From assembly GCF_958979055.1 (NCBI RefSeq), contig NC_084892.1, positions 2,373,501 through 2,437,500 of the forward strand: DNA of 64,000 nt, read 5' to 3'. Below, one piece after another: positions 47,392-58,852 of the stretch. The position numbers and the translations under genes are program-made. This DNA is from Alnus glutinosa. Its lineage: Eukaryota > Streptophyta > Magnoliopsida > Fagales > Betulaceae. The notes beneath the pieces are model-generated. The model saw nothing but the letters and a program-made list of their open reading frames with translations. It was not told the DNA's origin and did not search any database. How positions within the stretch are numbered: position 1 is the first letter of the stretch; every line of letters begins with the position of its first letter.

Positions 47392-47552
47392 AGTGCCCCT
47401 TCAATACAGTCTTGGCAAAAAGTAGTGGGTTTCTGCCCACCAATAGTCACTTGACACATCAGTTAAAGACAAAAAAAATGAAATGTTGGTGAAGCACCCA
47501 ATCCCTCTCTTCCATTTTGATTCCCACTTCTGAGAAGTAGCCTACGTTCTAA
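46594..47552. other. AT-rich intergenic region with (TA)n tract
   Basis: A (TA)n tract of about 23 units lies at 47341-47386. A weak relative of the dispersed repeat at 20535 is near 46930-47060. No gene is seen. Confidence 0.4.
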
Positions 47553-47553
47553 A

Positions 47554-47588
<35 letters not shown>
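47553..47588. repeat. Poly-A run, about 36 bases
   Basis: This homopolymer run of A directly precedes a GC-rich stretch. It might be the tail of a retroposed sequence on the minus side. Confidence 0.9.
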
Positions 47589-47591
<3 letters not shown>

Positions 47592-49270
47592 CACTGCCCG
47601 TCCGCCCAAAATCACTGCACGTCAGCCCAAACTGGAGCACGTCCGCCCGAACTGGAGCTCGCCGCCGAAGTCCCGGCGTGGGCACCCCTAATCCGCCTCA
47701 AATCCCGTCCATCTGTCCCTAATCAGCCCCAAATCTCATTCGCCCCAAATCCGTCCGTCTGCCCGCCCGTCCACCCCAAATCACTGTCTGTTGAAGATTA
47801 GAAGGTCTTGAACTCCAAATCACCCCAAATCCCGTCCCCCCAAAATCCTCCTCTTCTTGCATTTTCAGTCTCTCAGTTTCAGTCTCTCTCTCGACAGGGC
47901 CGGCTGGAGCCTTAGGCGGATTAGGCGACCGCCTAAGGCTCCTAATTTAAAAATATTAATAGAGATTTATTTCTAAAAAATATAAAAATTAAGGCCTTAA
48001 ATATGATCAATACACTTAAATAAGGTCACAAATCTTGGTAAAAATAAAATTAAAAAAGGCAATAATATAATGCAGGGTCCAATTAATGAAGATTTATTTT
48101 AAGAAAAAAAGTGCTTACAAAAAGACGAATCATCAAAGCATTGTTTCCGGTAATGCCCCCAGTCAATGCCTTAAAATATGCTGCCTAGGGGCCTTCTCCC
48201 ATCAAAAAACTGCAGGTTAAAAAAAATTAAAAAAATATTCAGGCCTTAATTAATTACCAACGACTTGTGAGATATGAAAAGTCTAAATTAAAGGCCTTTA
48301 ATTTTTTGTACGTCTAATTACCAACGACTTGTGACTTATGAGATATGGAAAGTCTCTACATTAAAGGTCTTCAATTTCTTTGAATGTTAACGTTCAAAAT
48401 AGAATTAATGAGATATGAAATCTTCTAAATTGAAGGCCTTAATTACTCATATTAAACATTGAAGGCGTTATGTTCAATGTTCAAAAAATTGAAGGTGTTA
48501 AGTCCAACTTTCAAGAATCAAAATAAAATGAAAAAATAAAAAATAAATGCTAAGAAGATGAAAAGTCTCTAAGTTTAATTTCCATTTTAAATCCTATTCT
48601 TTATAAGTTTTTATTTTTTATCTCAATTTCCCTATTCAAGTCTTATTTGAATTTGAATTTCTCTCTTCTCAATTTTCATTATTTCTCAATAGTTTATCAT
48701 TCAAGTCCTTAAAATCATTCTATATCTGATAAGTGATTAAAAAAAATTAATTATCAAAACTCAATTAATCAATTGCATTAATTTTTTTTATTCGGTTTTA
48801 GGAAACATTCTAACACTAATTTGTCTTTCCTTTAACAAATCAAGTTTTACCATTCTATTTTTTAAATTAATTAATTTTTATTTTTATTTTTTTTTAAATG
48901 TCACATTTAAACTTTTCGCTTAAGGCCTCAAAATGTATTGAGCTGGCCCTGTCTCTCGATCTGCATCCTCTCTCTCACGGTGGCTCTCTCTCTCCGATGA
49001 TCGGTCTTTCTCAGAATTCCTGGCGTGGGCGGCGGCAGCGTTCATCTTAGGTGGAGGGAGCGTTCATCTCAGATGAGGAGTCAGGGAGAGAAGAACTGGA
49101 GAAGATGCTAATCGGGTGTATTGCATCTCATTTGCTTTTTTGTCTTAGGCTTACGTGTCAAATGCTCATTGGCAGGCAAACAAACTCCTCTTTCTGCCAG
49201 GACCGAATTGAAGTTATTCCCATATATAATATATATGATAAAGAATCAAGTATTGAGGGGAATATTTGAA
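47589..49270. other. GC-rich segment interrupted by a hAT element
   Basis: The stretches 47589-47886 and 48960-49110 are much richer in C/G than their surroundings, with many ccgcccaaat-type words and tctctctc runs. They were contiguous before the hAT insertion. They look like the 5' part of a gene or a processed fragment, but I recognise no protein. The small open frames at 49051-49309 are not convincing. Confidence 0.4.
47895..48951. mobile_element. Non-autonomous hAT transposon with 8-bp target duplication
   Basis: The ends are CAGGGCCGGCTGGAGCC and, reversed, CAGGGCCAGCTCAATAC. The flanks are the 8-bp direct repeat tctctcga (47887-47894 and 48952-48959), the size diagnostic for hAT elements. 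The 1057-bp interior is AT-rich, with repeated attaaaggcctt(t/c)aa words, and encodes no transposase. Confidence 0.85.
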
Positions 49271-49279
49271 CAAAGGTTC

Positions 49280-49790
49280 TTTTTTTCTTTTTTTCTTTTT
49301 TCTTTTTAAATACAATGGAAACCAACCACAAGCTAAGGCACTAAAACGGAAGAAATGAATTCATTTCCAAAACAGGTAGGAAAGGATCCAGAGTGATAGG
49401 AAGAATTGGGAATGAAGCTAGATGAGAACCTAGTTGCTGCTCAATTTACCATGTGATAAGTACAGGAGTTTACACATCAGTTAATGTGACTTGTTGTTGG
49501 AGTATCAAAAAAAAAAAGGGATATAATAGAGGAAATTCTCCAGTCTTGTGTGAGATTAAGATTCTAAAGAGACTGTGTGACAACAAAATAGTCACCTTCC
49601 AAGATGAAATGCTGAAGCTTCGAAGATAAAACCAACTGGCAAGCTAGAAAAGTTGTTGCGGCTTAAAAAAAAATTGGAGAACAGAGAGGACTGATAATAG
49701 TAGAACAATCAATAATGGTTCTCAAATAATCCTTACAAATAGCTGCTTGAACAAAAAATTCTGTGCGAATAGCTGGACAAAGGTTATGTA
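49280..49790 (-). mobile_element. LINE 3' fragment with RNase H remnant
   Basis: On the minus strand, broken frames read LACQLVLSSKLQHFILEGD and LTQDWRIS, matching the RNase H of the LINEs at 7019-7219. A T-rich tail lies at its left end (49277-49308). It is 5' truncated and degenerate. Confidence 0.65.
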
Positions 49791-50831
49791 GTGTAACTTT
49801 TTTAATGATTTAGATTTAATTTTAAATTATTCATAAAAATAATAATATTAAATTTCAACGGTTAAAAAGATTACAACAATCACTCCCCTTTCTTAACTGC
49901 TATATCGTTTGCCTTTATGTTTCCCTGGTCTTCTTCCTCCTTTGACTTATCCTTTTTGTTTTATACATAATCAAGTGATTCAACAAGGTCGGGTAACTGA
50001 TATTGTCAGTGCATTAATGTTGTTATAGCGAAAGAACGTGCGTTCAGTACGTACCTATCCAACTATGTGCATACATGGTGTTGAAAACTGCATTCTAACT
50101 ATAATTCACTCAACCACTTATTTAATAGCGATTACGAAAGCCGTATTATTACTCTAGAATGATTAATTAGTTTAATTTTTTTTTTTAATTATTTATAAAG
50201 TATAAGTTTATTTAGTAAGTAATGGGCAATTTAATATTTATAAATATCTTTATAAATCACCTATTTTATATAGGCTATTCATCTTTTTAATATAAGATTG
50301 AAGTATTATAATCTCTTTTTATAAACCTCTGATTATCTTTGTCAAGTTTACATTATGCAACGCTCTACTGCACAACTTCTTATGCATTGATTAAAATATT
50401 TTTTAAAATTCTTAACGTAATCACAAATAAACTCTTAGACACAATTGGTACTACAGTTGTACTCCTAATTAGCTGTCAACTCTTTGAATTTGGGTCTCAT
50501 CTTAATTTTAGTTTTTTGTAGTTGATTTTACGGTGGGGTTTTAAAAATCTTAATTTTTTTCTATTTATTTATAACTAACATAATTTATACATGTTTTATA
50601 TATCACCTTATCCCTTTATCATTTTAAAAATATCTTCAATTTATATATTATTAATAAAGAGATATATGGAGTAGCTTTAATGGCCATTAATGCAAATATT
50701 TATAACTGATACGGACATGATCGATTAGAATAATTAATTGGTTGTGACGTTTAATTTGTGAGTAGGATTATTTACGCCTAAAAATATGATAATTAAGTAG
50801 GTTGTATCAAATATCAATAACATAGTAATTC

Positions 50832-50893
<62 letters not shown>

Positions 50894-51390
50894 CATAGTA
50901 GAAATGTAGAAGTATATGCTATCAAATTTTATGAGAATATTTGTTGACTAATTGTTAGATCAGCCATCTTTCTTTAGAGTGTGTGCGTTATTGTAAGAAA
51001 GACTCAAGTGTCATTATTATAAAATTTGTATTTTTGCTTAGACAGCTATTTTACTAAGTCAGATCCTTTTAGCTTAGAGAGTTGGGGGGTCTTATCCTTT
51101 ACTTTTAAGTTGTAAGCCTCTGGGCTGTTTGCAGAATTAATGATATCACATGCTATTTGTTCAAAAAAAAATAAAAAATTATATGCACTATGATGGAGGA
51201 TTTGCCTAACATTAGCGGGTTTGAGCACATAATATATTAACGCGTTGTATTTATATATACGATTGAGTACAAATCAAGTATTGATGGCTAGATATGTTAT
51301 TTAGGCATAATTTGTACACAAATTATGTGGCAATATTTGAACAAACGTTCCATGCATAACAAATTTGCTCTAACTACTTAAATATCCAGT
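49791..51390. other. AT-rich intergenic region
   Basis: A (TA)n tract of about 27 units is at 50839-50892. The stretch ccttttttgttttatacataatcaa and its downstream sequence (about 49945-50045) recur at 52660-52770, indicating a duplicated intergenic block. No gene is recognised. Confidence 0.5.
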
Positions 51391-51399
51391 TATATTTTA

Positions 51400-52496
51400 G
51401 GGATAATTGCACCGGAGGTCCCTGTGGTATACCATAATTATTTTTCACTCCCTATGGTTTAAAAAGTTCACTGGAGGTCCTCGTGATATGCAATAATTAC
51501 AAATCGATCCCTGGCGTCAAATTCTGTTAAAATTTTTAACAGATTCCGTCAAATGCCACGTCAGCGCCACGTGTCGCCAATAAGATGGCGACACGTGTCT
51601 ATCGTAATAAAAAATATAAATTTATTAAAAAATAAATAAAAATACTTATTTTTTTATAAAAAAAATTCAAAAAAAAAAACAAAAAAAAAAAAAAGCTGAA
51701 GGGGTGGCCCAGCCACCCCTTTGGGGGTGGCCTGGCCGCCCCCAGCCACTGGGGGTGGCCGTGCGCCACCCCCAGTGGCTGCAGGGGGTGGCGCGCGGCC
51801 ACCCCCAGTGGCCGGGGGTGGCGCGCGGCCACCCCCAAGGCCCAGGGGGTGGCCTTCGGGCCACCCCTAGATCTACTAAGGGTGGCCCGATGGCCACCCC
51901 CGGCCACTGGGGGTGGCCGCGCGCCACCCCAGGTGGCCTCTGGGGGTGGTGCGCGGCCACCCCCAGTGGCCGGGGGTGGCCATCGGGCCACCCTTAGAAG
52001 ATCTAGGGGTGGCCCGAAGGCCACCCCCAATGGCCTGGGGGTGGCCGCGCGCCACCCCCGGCCACTGGGGGTGGCCGCGCGCCACCGCCGGCGGCCTCTG
52101 GGGGTGGCGCGCGGCCACCCCCATGGGCTGTTGGTGGCCTGGCCACCCCTTTTGGGGGTGGCCAGGCCACCCCTTTCCTATTTTTGTTTTTTTCTTTTTT
52201 TTTTTTGTTTTTTGTTTTTTTTTTTAAAAAAAATAAGTATTTTTTATTTATTTTTTAATAAATTTATATTATTTTATTAAAATTAGACATGTCAGCGCCA
52301 CGTGTCACCAATAAGATGACGACACGTGGCGCTGACGTGGCATTTGACGGAATCTGTTAAAAATTTTAACAGAATTTGACGCCAGGGATCGATTTGTAAT
52401 TATTACATATCACGAGGACCTCCAGTGAACTTTTTAAACCATAGGGAGTGAAAAATAATTATGGTATACCACAGGGACCTCCGGTGCAATTATCCC
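51400..52496. mobile_element. Mutator-like non-autonomous element B with near-perfect long inverted repeats
   Basis: The flanks are the 9-bp direct repeat tatatttta (51391-51399 and 52497-52505). The ends are inverted repeats of about 270 bp that differ at only a few positions, starting GGGATAATTGCACCGGAGGT. The core (about 51690-52170) is GC-rich and made of inverted and direct copies of GGGGTGGCC/GGCCACCCC. The arms also carry TGCCACGTCAGCGCCACGTG, with G-box-like CACGTG. No transposase is encoded. The open frames over the core on both strands are repeat artefacts. The high arm identity suggests recent movement. Confidence 0.88.
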
Positions 52497-52505
52497 TATA
52501 TTTTA

Positions 52506-53040
52506 ATTGATCAAGAATGTACAGTGATTAATCTAATTATTGATATTTTTAATGATAAAAGAACATTTTACTATATCGATTGCCTCCATATGGATTAATG
52601 AAATGTTTCCCACCAGTGGTCCGATAAATAAATGTTTCCCATCTTCTATCCACCTTTGACTTATCCTTTTTGTTTTATACGTAATCAATTGATTCGATAA
52701 AGTCGGTACGTAGCTGATCTTGTCAGTGCATTAGTGTTGTTATAGCGAAAGAACGTACGTACGTACGTTCACATTCGAACTTATTGCATGGTTCAGAATC
52801 TCAGCTGAGAAATTGTTCAAATTTTTTGGTGTTTAAAATTGATACTAATTCATTAACAGCACCTCACTCAAATCATCTTCTACCGTTTACGAGCGTATAT
52901 CAATTTAATAGACTTGGTTTATAAAATTTTTTGTCCTAATTCTTCTATTTTATATATCTAAAAGTAAAAATAGGGGAATTAGGGTAGACCTCAGCATTTA
53001 AAATAGTATCATTTTCATTTGAAGTGTGTTGAGGAAATTA
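52506..53040. other. AT-rich intergenic region
   Basis: It includes the second copy of the block found at about 49945-50045 (here 52660-52770), ending in a short acgtacgtacgt run. No gene is seen. Confidence 0.5.
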
Positions 53041-53044
53041 TCAT

Positions 53045-53470
53045 TTCTAAAGCTAAGTGGGCCTATAGTCTAACCGGGGGCCTAATTAGTCCGACTAACC
53101 TAGCTCGACCTGCTCAGTCACTAGGATCTCGAATACTTACTACAGAGTCCTATGACTGAGTCGTCTCAGGACATCATCATCTCGGGATACAATCGTTTCG
53201 GAGTTCATGGAAGAATGGTGTTGCCAAGTGATCACCTTGGAGTACAAACCTCTTGGAGCGTAAAACACCCCGAGGTGCAAAACATCTCGAGATCTCAACA
53301 CCTCGGAGGAAAACACATATCGGAATCCCCTTGCCTCAGATATGCTGTCAGAATATATTGAATGGTCTCGAGGAGTGTTCCTCGGGGTCATCGTAAAACT
53401 GTTTAAATATCACTTGAAGACTATGACTGGGGTTTATGGGATAAGGTTTGACCTCATCAATCCCTAACAA
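53045..53470. repeat. LTR-like GC-richer fragment
   Basis: The stretch has many short palindromic words (ctcgag, ctcggag, cctcgag) and the composition of a gypsy LTR. No paired LTR or internal region is visible. Small open frames across it are not convincing. Confidence 0.35.
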
Positions 53471-53511
53471 GCTGCAAAAGGACTATATCCCATGTTTTCC
53501 GGAACAGAGCT

Positions 53512-53770
53512 TTATCCCATAAGATGTTGTGAGAAATTTATTTCATTTAAATAGAATCTATGACACAAGTGACTGCCTCCCTTGCAAGAGTACTTGTAGC
53601 TGAGTTTTGCATCCCTCTTAACATGGACGACACATGATGATCCGAAAGAGCCCAAGCCTTGTTTGATGCCCTCCATAAAGTGGCTAAATTTGCTCATTTC
53701 TGGGATTTTCGAATTAACCTTCATGACAATTTGCAATGCATCACCTTCAAGGATAATATCAAAGAAGCGC
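53512..53770 (-). pseudogene. LINE RNase H fragment
   Basis: On the minus strand, IILEGDALQIVMKVNSK is followed by GLGSFGSSCVVHVKRDA and, in shifted frames, a histidine/valine-rich end. This matches the RNase H (RVT_3) domain of plant LINEs. No tail or other domain is joined, so it is an isolated relic. Confidence 0.65.
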
Positions 53771-54776
53771 GCCCGCTTTCTTACTAAACATCACCGCATT
53801 CTTAATCGAAGAGTTTAAATCAATGACTTCAAAATTATGAACACTTATTAATCCTTTGTTTATAGTTTGATTTATTAACATTAAATATTGCAGTGTCCAA
53901 TAACAATAGTTATGATTATTGATCTCTTCCTTTTTTATATTGTTTAATTATTATGTTAAATTACCACTTTTTTTAAAAGCTTAAGCTAGTAGAAAAAGAT
54001 AAATTTAATTACTTAATTAATATTTTAACACTCATCCTCACATGTGAGGTCAAACTACTTTATAATAGGTGAGGTCCAACACGTAAAATATTTAATTAAA
54101 ATTGATGGTAAATGACGAAATCAATGTTTAAACTCAAGATGTTTGACTTTGATACCATATCAAATTACTTTACTTATAAGTTTAAGCTATTAAGAAGTTT
54201 AATTAATTAATACTTTAATAGATTGATTGTCCTTAAAGAGCATTTCTCCAATTTGTATAAATTTTATAATCGATAAGTTGACCAATGTACCACCCTAATT
54301 GGTTCATAATGAAAACGATATTTGTGAACTGCATGCGATCCATTTCATAAGTTGAACAATGTACCCTCTACGGTACGTACCTTATTTTTCTTTTCTATTT
54401 AATGGACTAATTATAATTATTCTCCTCCCCATTTATTTTTCTTAAAATCCCCTCTTGGGTTATACTTTTATTCTCTAAACAACTAAATATCATATAAAAA
54501 AAGAAAAGGAAAAAATACACATATCTTTTTTAAATTACCACTCAGTTGTCAATGTCCTCCCACAATTATCAATCGTGTCAATGTCTCCCATAAAATCAAT
54601 AAATAAAAATGACGATAAACTTTTTTTTAAGAAGACAAAAATTTATTTAAAAACTCAAAAAAATAAAACTAAAACTAAAAAAAATAAATATATCCTTATT
54701 TTTTTTTTTGTTTTTTTGTTTTTTTAGATAAGTGAGTAATATTATTACTAACAAAACAACACCTTACAAACAAAAG
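53771..54776. other. AT-rich intergenic region
   Basis: The stretch 53940-54200 has partly inverted words (aagcttaagctagtag; aagtttaagctattaag) around a gatacca motif, and resembles 35340-35560. It is probably a decayed fold-back repeat. No gene is seen. Confidence 0.4.
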
Positions 54777-55099
54777 GAGCCTGTTTGGCGACCTGTTTTG
54801 GAAACAGTTTTCTGTTTCCAAAACAACAAAACATGTTTTATAACCATAATGAGGCGTTTGGCTACTTGTTTTAAAAACAAAATCACAGAAAACAAAAATC
54901 AGAAGAAACACGAAAACTGGAAACAAGTTCAATCTGTTTTCAGAAACAGGTTTCATATTTTTTATCGGAACCGAACAAAACACGCGGAAACTTTGTGAGA
55001 AACCGTTTTCTTTTAAGTGCACAGTACTCCTATAGTCTTCAAGGTCGGCCGTTCGACTCTTTTCAGCTCCGCTTTCATTTTCTTTCGTTTTAACGAAGT

Positions 55100-56727
55100 C
55101 ACAGAACGCACCTTCTCTTTTGTTTGACAGAAGTCACAAAACCCACCTCCCTATTCTTCATCTTCGTCGCACAGTCAGGCCAAGAACCAGACCAAGAGGA
55201 GTGGGTGACGCACGGTGGAGGAGAGCTGGTGCATTTCAACTAGAAGGCTCTACGGTGGGCTCACGGCTGGGAGAGACCAAAGCTAGGTGAGATTCTGTTT
55301 TCTTTCTTCTCTATGATTTTGGTATATACCCAATTGATTTATAGTTAATAAAGTTATTTTGGGGATTTATTGTGATTTGGCCGATTGGGTTGAGGTGGAT
55401 TCCGGTTCCTCCTCAACACCTTGTGAGATTTAGGTTTGACTAGTTGGTTGAAGAAGCTCTAACCGAATGGGTGTTTAAAGGAAAATGTTGTGGTTTGTCT
55501 ATGATTTTTATTTGTCCCCTGTTTCAGTTGGAGGGGACGTAATTGAATTAAGCGTTTGATTTGGGGATTTTTGGGTGTTGATTTTCGATGGTAAGGGCCG
55601 GTTATGGCTTGATCGATTGTTGTTTTGCTGTTTGAGATTTTGGGTTTCTTGGTTGGTTATGTAGCAGAAGTAGTGAGGGTTGATGAGCTTCCTGTTCAGA
55701 TTTTCTGGATGGCCGAATGGGTGTGCATAGTTGCTGGGTGTTGTATATTTTGGTAGCTTGATTGTGTTGTGGCTGAATGAGGCTAAGGATCGGAACAAAG
55801 GAAACTTCGTTAGAATTTGGTTGGGTTGACCGGTTGAGTGGGGGGAAGGGCTATTTACTTGGTTGTTTTAAGTTGTATTTGATTGTACCGTGACACTTGA
55901 GGAGTAGGCAGTTTAGTGTGTACTGTTTCTATACATAGATTCAATGTACTGTCTTATGAGGTACTGAAGCATCAGAATTAGTTTTCATTTTTTATTTTTA
56001 GCATACAATGTTGGCGAGAATGATGATAGGTAGTAAAACTATGATTAGTTTTGGGAACATTATGTTCAGTTACGAGTATCTTTTTAGTCATTTTAGCCCT
56101 TTGCTTGGATGGAATATTGCACCATTGCAAAACAATGTGTTAGACAAACTCATCTTTCTAGTCCATCTATTCTTGCCCTCAGTTAAGGATGGTATTACTT
56201 GCAGGCATGCACTACCTCTGGCACAAGATGGCTGATACCAGGCCTTCTGCAGCTGGAGGAGAGACATTTAACTTAGTTAGCTGAAAGCAACAAATGTCCT
56301 TATCAAAGTCCTTGAAAAATTTACGTGGAAACTTTTCTTCTTAGAGCTCCTAGGGTTTCAGTTAAGAAGAAGTTCAAAAGTTAAAATTTATTGTGGAAAA
56401 TTTATTCAAGGTCTTTGCCATTCTCTACTCAGGCTTAATTTCATCTGGCTTGATTCTCTACTAGTCAGTTGAGATCCATTTGGATGGACGTGCTTGACTT
56501 TTAAGAATGGCCTTGCTATATTTCTTTCCAGATGGATGAATTTTCGCTAGGTTGTGATTCCGACTTCCTTGACTGATGCAACTTATAATTGTGAATCATG
56601 AAATTCATTGTCGTGTTATGTCTTGGCATGAGATATATATGAAGTTTGTTAAAATAGTTTCTTTTAGCTATTGATATGATAAGCATTTATATAACTGCAT
56701 ATTGTGGTTTTCTTGTTCTCTTTCTAG
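55100..56727. other. Interior of the DEK1-carrying segment, unassigned
   Basis: The stretch 55120-55290 is GC-richer and leader-like and ends in a donor-like ctaggtgagatt. From 55290 to 56700 the DNA is intron-like (T-rich, plus orientation). A short stretch around 56190-56275 could be an exon (tgcaggcatgcactacctct onward), but I cannot name its protein. The last part is probably the DEK1 intron that precedes the exon fragment. Confidence 0.35.
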
Positions 56728-56851
56728 GGTGAGTGGGTCCTGGTTGTTGTGGATGATTGGATTCCATGTGAAGCGCCTGGTAAACCCGCATTTGCCACCA
56801 GCAGGAAGGGCAATGAGCTCTGGGTCTTTATATTGGAGAAGGCATACACCA
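56728..56851 (+). pseudogene. DEK1: Fragment of a DEK1 calpain-type cysteine protease exon
   Basis: The frame reads GEWVLVVVDDWIPCE, then KPAFATSRKGNELW and ILEKAY. This is the CysPc calpain domain of the plant membrane protein DEK1, which controls epidermal cell fate. The fragment begins exactly after an intact acceptor (ctctttctag), so it came from genomic DNA with introns and not from mRNA. Family similarity ends at about 56850; after that the frame runs into unrelated sequence and soon stops. The catalytic cysteine, histidine and asparagine lie outside this piece, so it has no protease activity. DEK1 is otherwise a protein of about 2150 residues, usually single-copy. Confidence 0.88.
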
Positions 56852-57712
56852 ATTTCATATTATTATGCAGAAGAATTTTCCACAACAACTACACATGTGG
56901 CTTGTGTACGTCATCACATTAATTCAAACTCTTCAAAAGTTATCTCCTCAAGACTTATCAACACAAGCACTGAAGATAAAGATAAAGAGGAAGATAGCAT
57001 AAGATGTCATTTTATCTCTGCAATTGCAGTAATTGTATATATCAAAGCTCTCTCGATTCTATTGTTAACACTTATCAAATACTCTGTAATTATCTATTTA
57101 TACTAGGTAAAAATGCAATAGAAAATTCATTCTGCCAAAATCTAATTCAATTTATTGATTACTACTATCTCAATTTGTGTACTACTGTATGTATGTTGGT
57201 GTAATACAAAGAATCATTTTTATTTATTTTTTGTCTTTTTTTATCCTCCTAAAGTTTATGTAGCTTTTAAAATTACAATTGGATTAAAATTCAAAAGTGA
57301 TTCATCCCAAAGTCAATGGTGATTTTGAAAGTAACATCAACTTTAAGAGGATCACAAGAAGAAGAAAAAAAATGGTCCCTAGCATATTACTTCTATAAAA
57401 AGAAGACAAATCTAATGACTAAATTTAACAAAATTCTGTTTGGAAATCACTCAATAAATGGAAAAACAAAAAATTGAAAACAAAAAATATATAGAAAGGC
57501 CAAACAGTTTTCTATTTTCTTCTTAAATGAAAACTGTTTTGAAAACAATTGTCCAAACGCCTTAGGTACTGTTTTCTGTTTTCAAAACTATTTTTGAAAA
57601 GAGTTTACCAAACACTTTTTTAAAGAAAAAACAACAGAAAACAATTTTTTGTTTTTGTTCTCGAAAACAATTCTCAAACACAAAAACAGAAACCGGTTTA
57701 CCAAACGAGCTC

Positions 57713-58590
57713 AAGTTTGTCAACCAAAACCAAAGAGCACAAAACAGAGCTCACAACCACCAAAACAACAAGCGAAGTTAAACCAGAACAGAAAGAGTAA
57801 TGTTTCAGCGTAAAAAAAGAGTAATATTCTCGGGTCTCCCTAGTTTTCGTGATTTTTTCTTTTTGAGATCGAATGTCTCAAAAAGTAAAAAAATGAAAAG
57901 TTAAAATATTTTAAATTTTGACTTTTTAAAGAAAAGTGAAAGAAAAAATAGAGAGGAGATCCATGCTTGCCAAACACCCGTATCTCTTATGCGGCCTTTT
58001 GCTTTCGTGGCTATGATGTCACGGGTGGGTGACGTGGGTCCGGATTCACCAGCTTGTAGAAAAACAAAAGGATTGCTTTGTCGCGTAATGCACCGTGGCG
58101 TGCGTTGTAAACATCCCACTTGCCAACCGGGACTCGTGGAGCCCACCCATCAACTTGATTAGATTAAAAAACTTTAACAAAAAAGATCACCACTAATAAC
58201 TAATTATAAAAGAGGCTGTAGCGGCGGCGCTAGGTTTTGATGAAGTCGATATTTTAGCCGCAGAGTTTGTCGAATCCTTTTGTGTGGTACAACATCAACG
58301 TCTGCATGTCAGGGGGGGCTTCAACCTCGATCACCTTCAGTCGCTTCTGTGTCGGGTACAAGTCACGACACAAAACAGGGATCAACCAATGGATTTGCCC
58401 ATGCGCTGTTTGAGTGAGTGATGTGCAGGATAGGGAGCCTGTAACCGTTGGCTTTAATGGCGTCTTTAATAAATCAGTTAACTTTTAATCAATCACAATT
58501 ACGGGCTCAGAAACTTGAGCTTCATCTCACATTCGTGAGTTTGTTGCCAACCACACACGTTTCCATCATGTTTCCCACTAGCTATGATTG
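57713..58590. other. Intergenic region with two GC-richer islands
   Basis: The stretches 57960-58150 and 58210-58440 are GC-richer than average; the first contains tgacgtgggtccgg. They look like promoter or decayed gene fragments, but no protein is recognised in any frame. Confidence 0.35.
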
Positions 58591-58594
58591 AGCT

Positions 58595-58800
58595 AGACAT
58601 TTATTTTTTTACATAAACCAACCAAAAGCAAAGCTAAACTAACAAAACAGGAGAATTTGGTCCTTCAATTCCTCCTAAAACAACAGGAACAAAAGGAATA
58701 AGGAAAATGTGGTCCTTCCTACCAAGGGAAGGAACTATTTTCTGCTGTATGATTAGAAAATTCAGGGCAACCTTGGCCCGAGGAGGATCCTCGAATTTAT
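58595..58800 (-). mobile_element. LINE 3' end fragment
   Basis: On the minus strand the stretch ends ...GCTTTTGGTTGGTTTATGTAAAAAAATAAATG, like the tail of the full-length LINE at 6767-6850. Only the 3' end is present. Confidence 0.4.
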
Positions 58801-58852
58801 TTATTTTTATAAAATTTAGATAATTTAAGAGAAAATAGTTTGTCAGGCCCAT

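Larger units (their letters stand above)
54777..57712. mobile_element. Inverted-repeat-bounded segment carrying a captured DEK1 exon fragment
   Basis: The outer borders are gagcctgtttggcgacctgt (54777) and, reversed from 57712, gagctcgtttggtaaaccgg. Sub-terminal zones on both sides (54777-55020; 57490-57712) are full of ggcgtttgg, gttttctg and tgttttgaaaac words in opposite orientation. The 2.4-kb interior contains GC-richer, intron-like and exon-like DNA, including a DEK1 calpain exon piece with its splice acceptor. I found no transposase and no convincing target duplication. A Pack-type (gene-fragment carrying) transposon is the best explanation, but it is not proven. Confidence 0.55.

Noticed and set aside
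51599..52280. Long open frames on both strands across the GGGGTGGCC array
   Set aside because: They arise from a stop-poor repeat; they overlap each other on opposite strands and match no protein family.
54696..55022. Phe- and Asn-rich frames on both strands
   Set aside because: They come from the inverted-repeat zone full of ttttgaaaac words; no family match.
55508..55798. Asn/Pro-rich minus-strand frame
   Set aside because: It lies in intron-like sequence of the DEK1-carrying segment and shows no domain or conserved motif.
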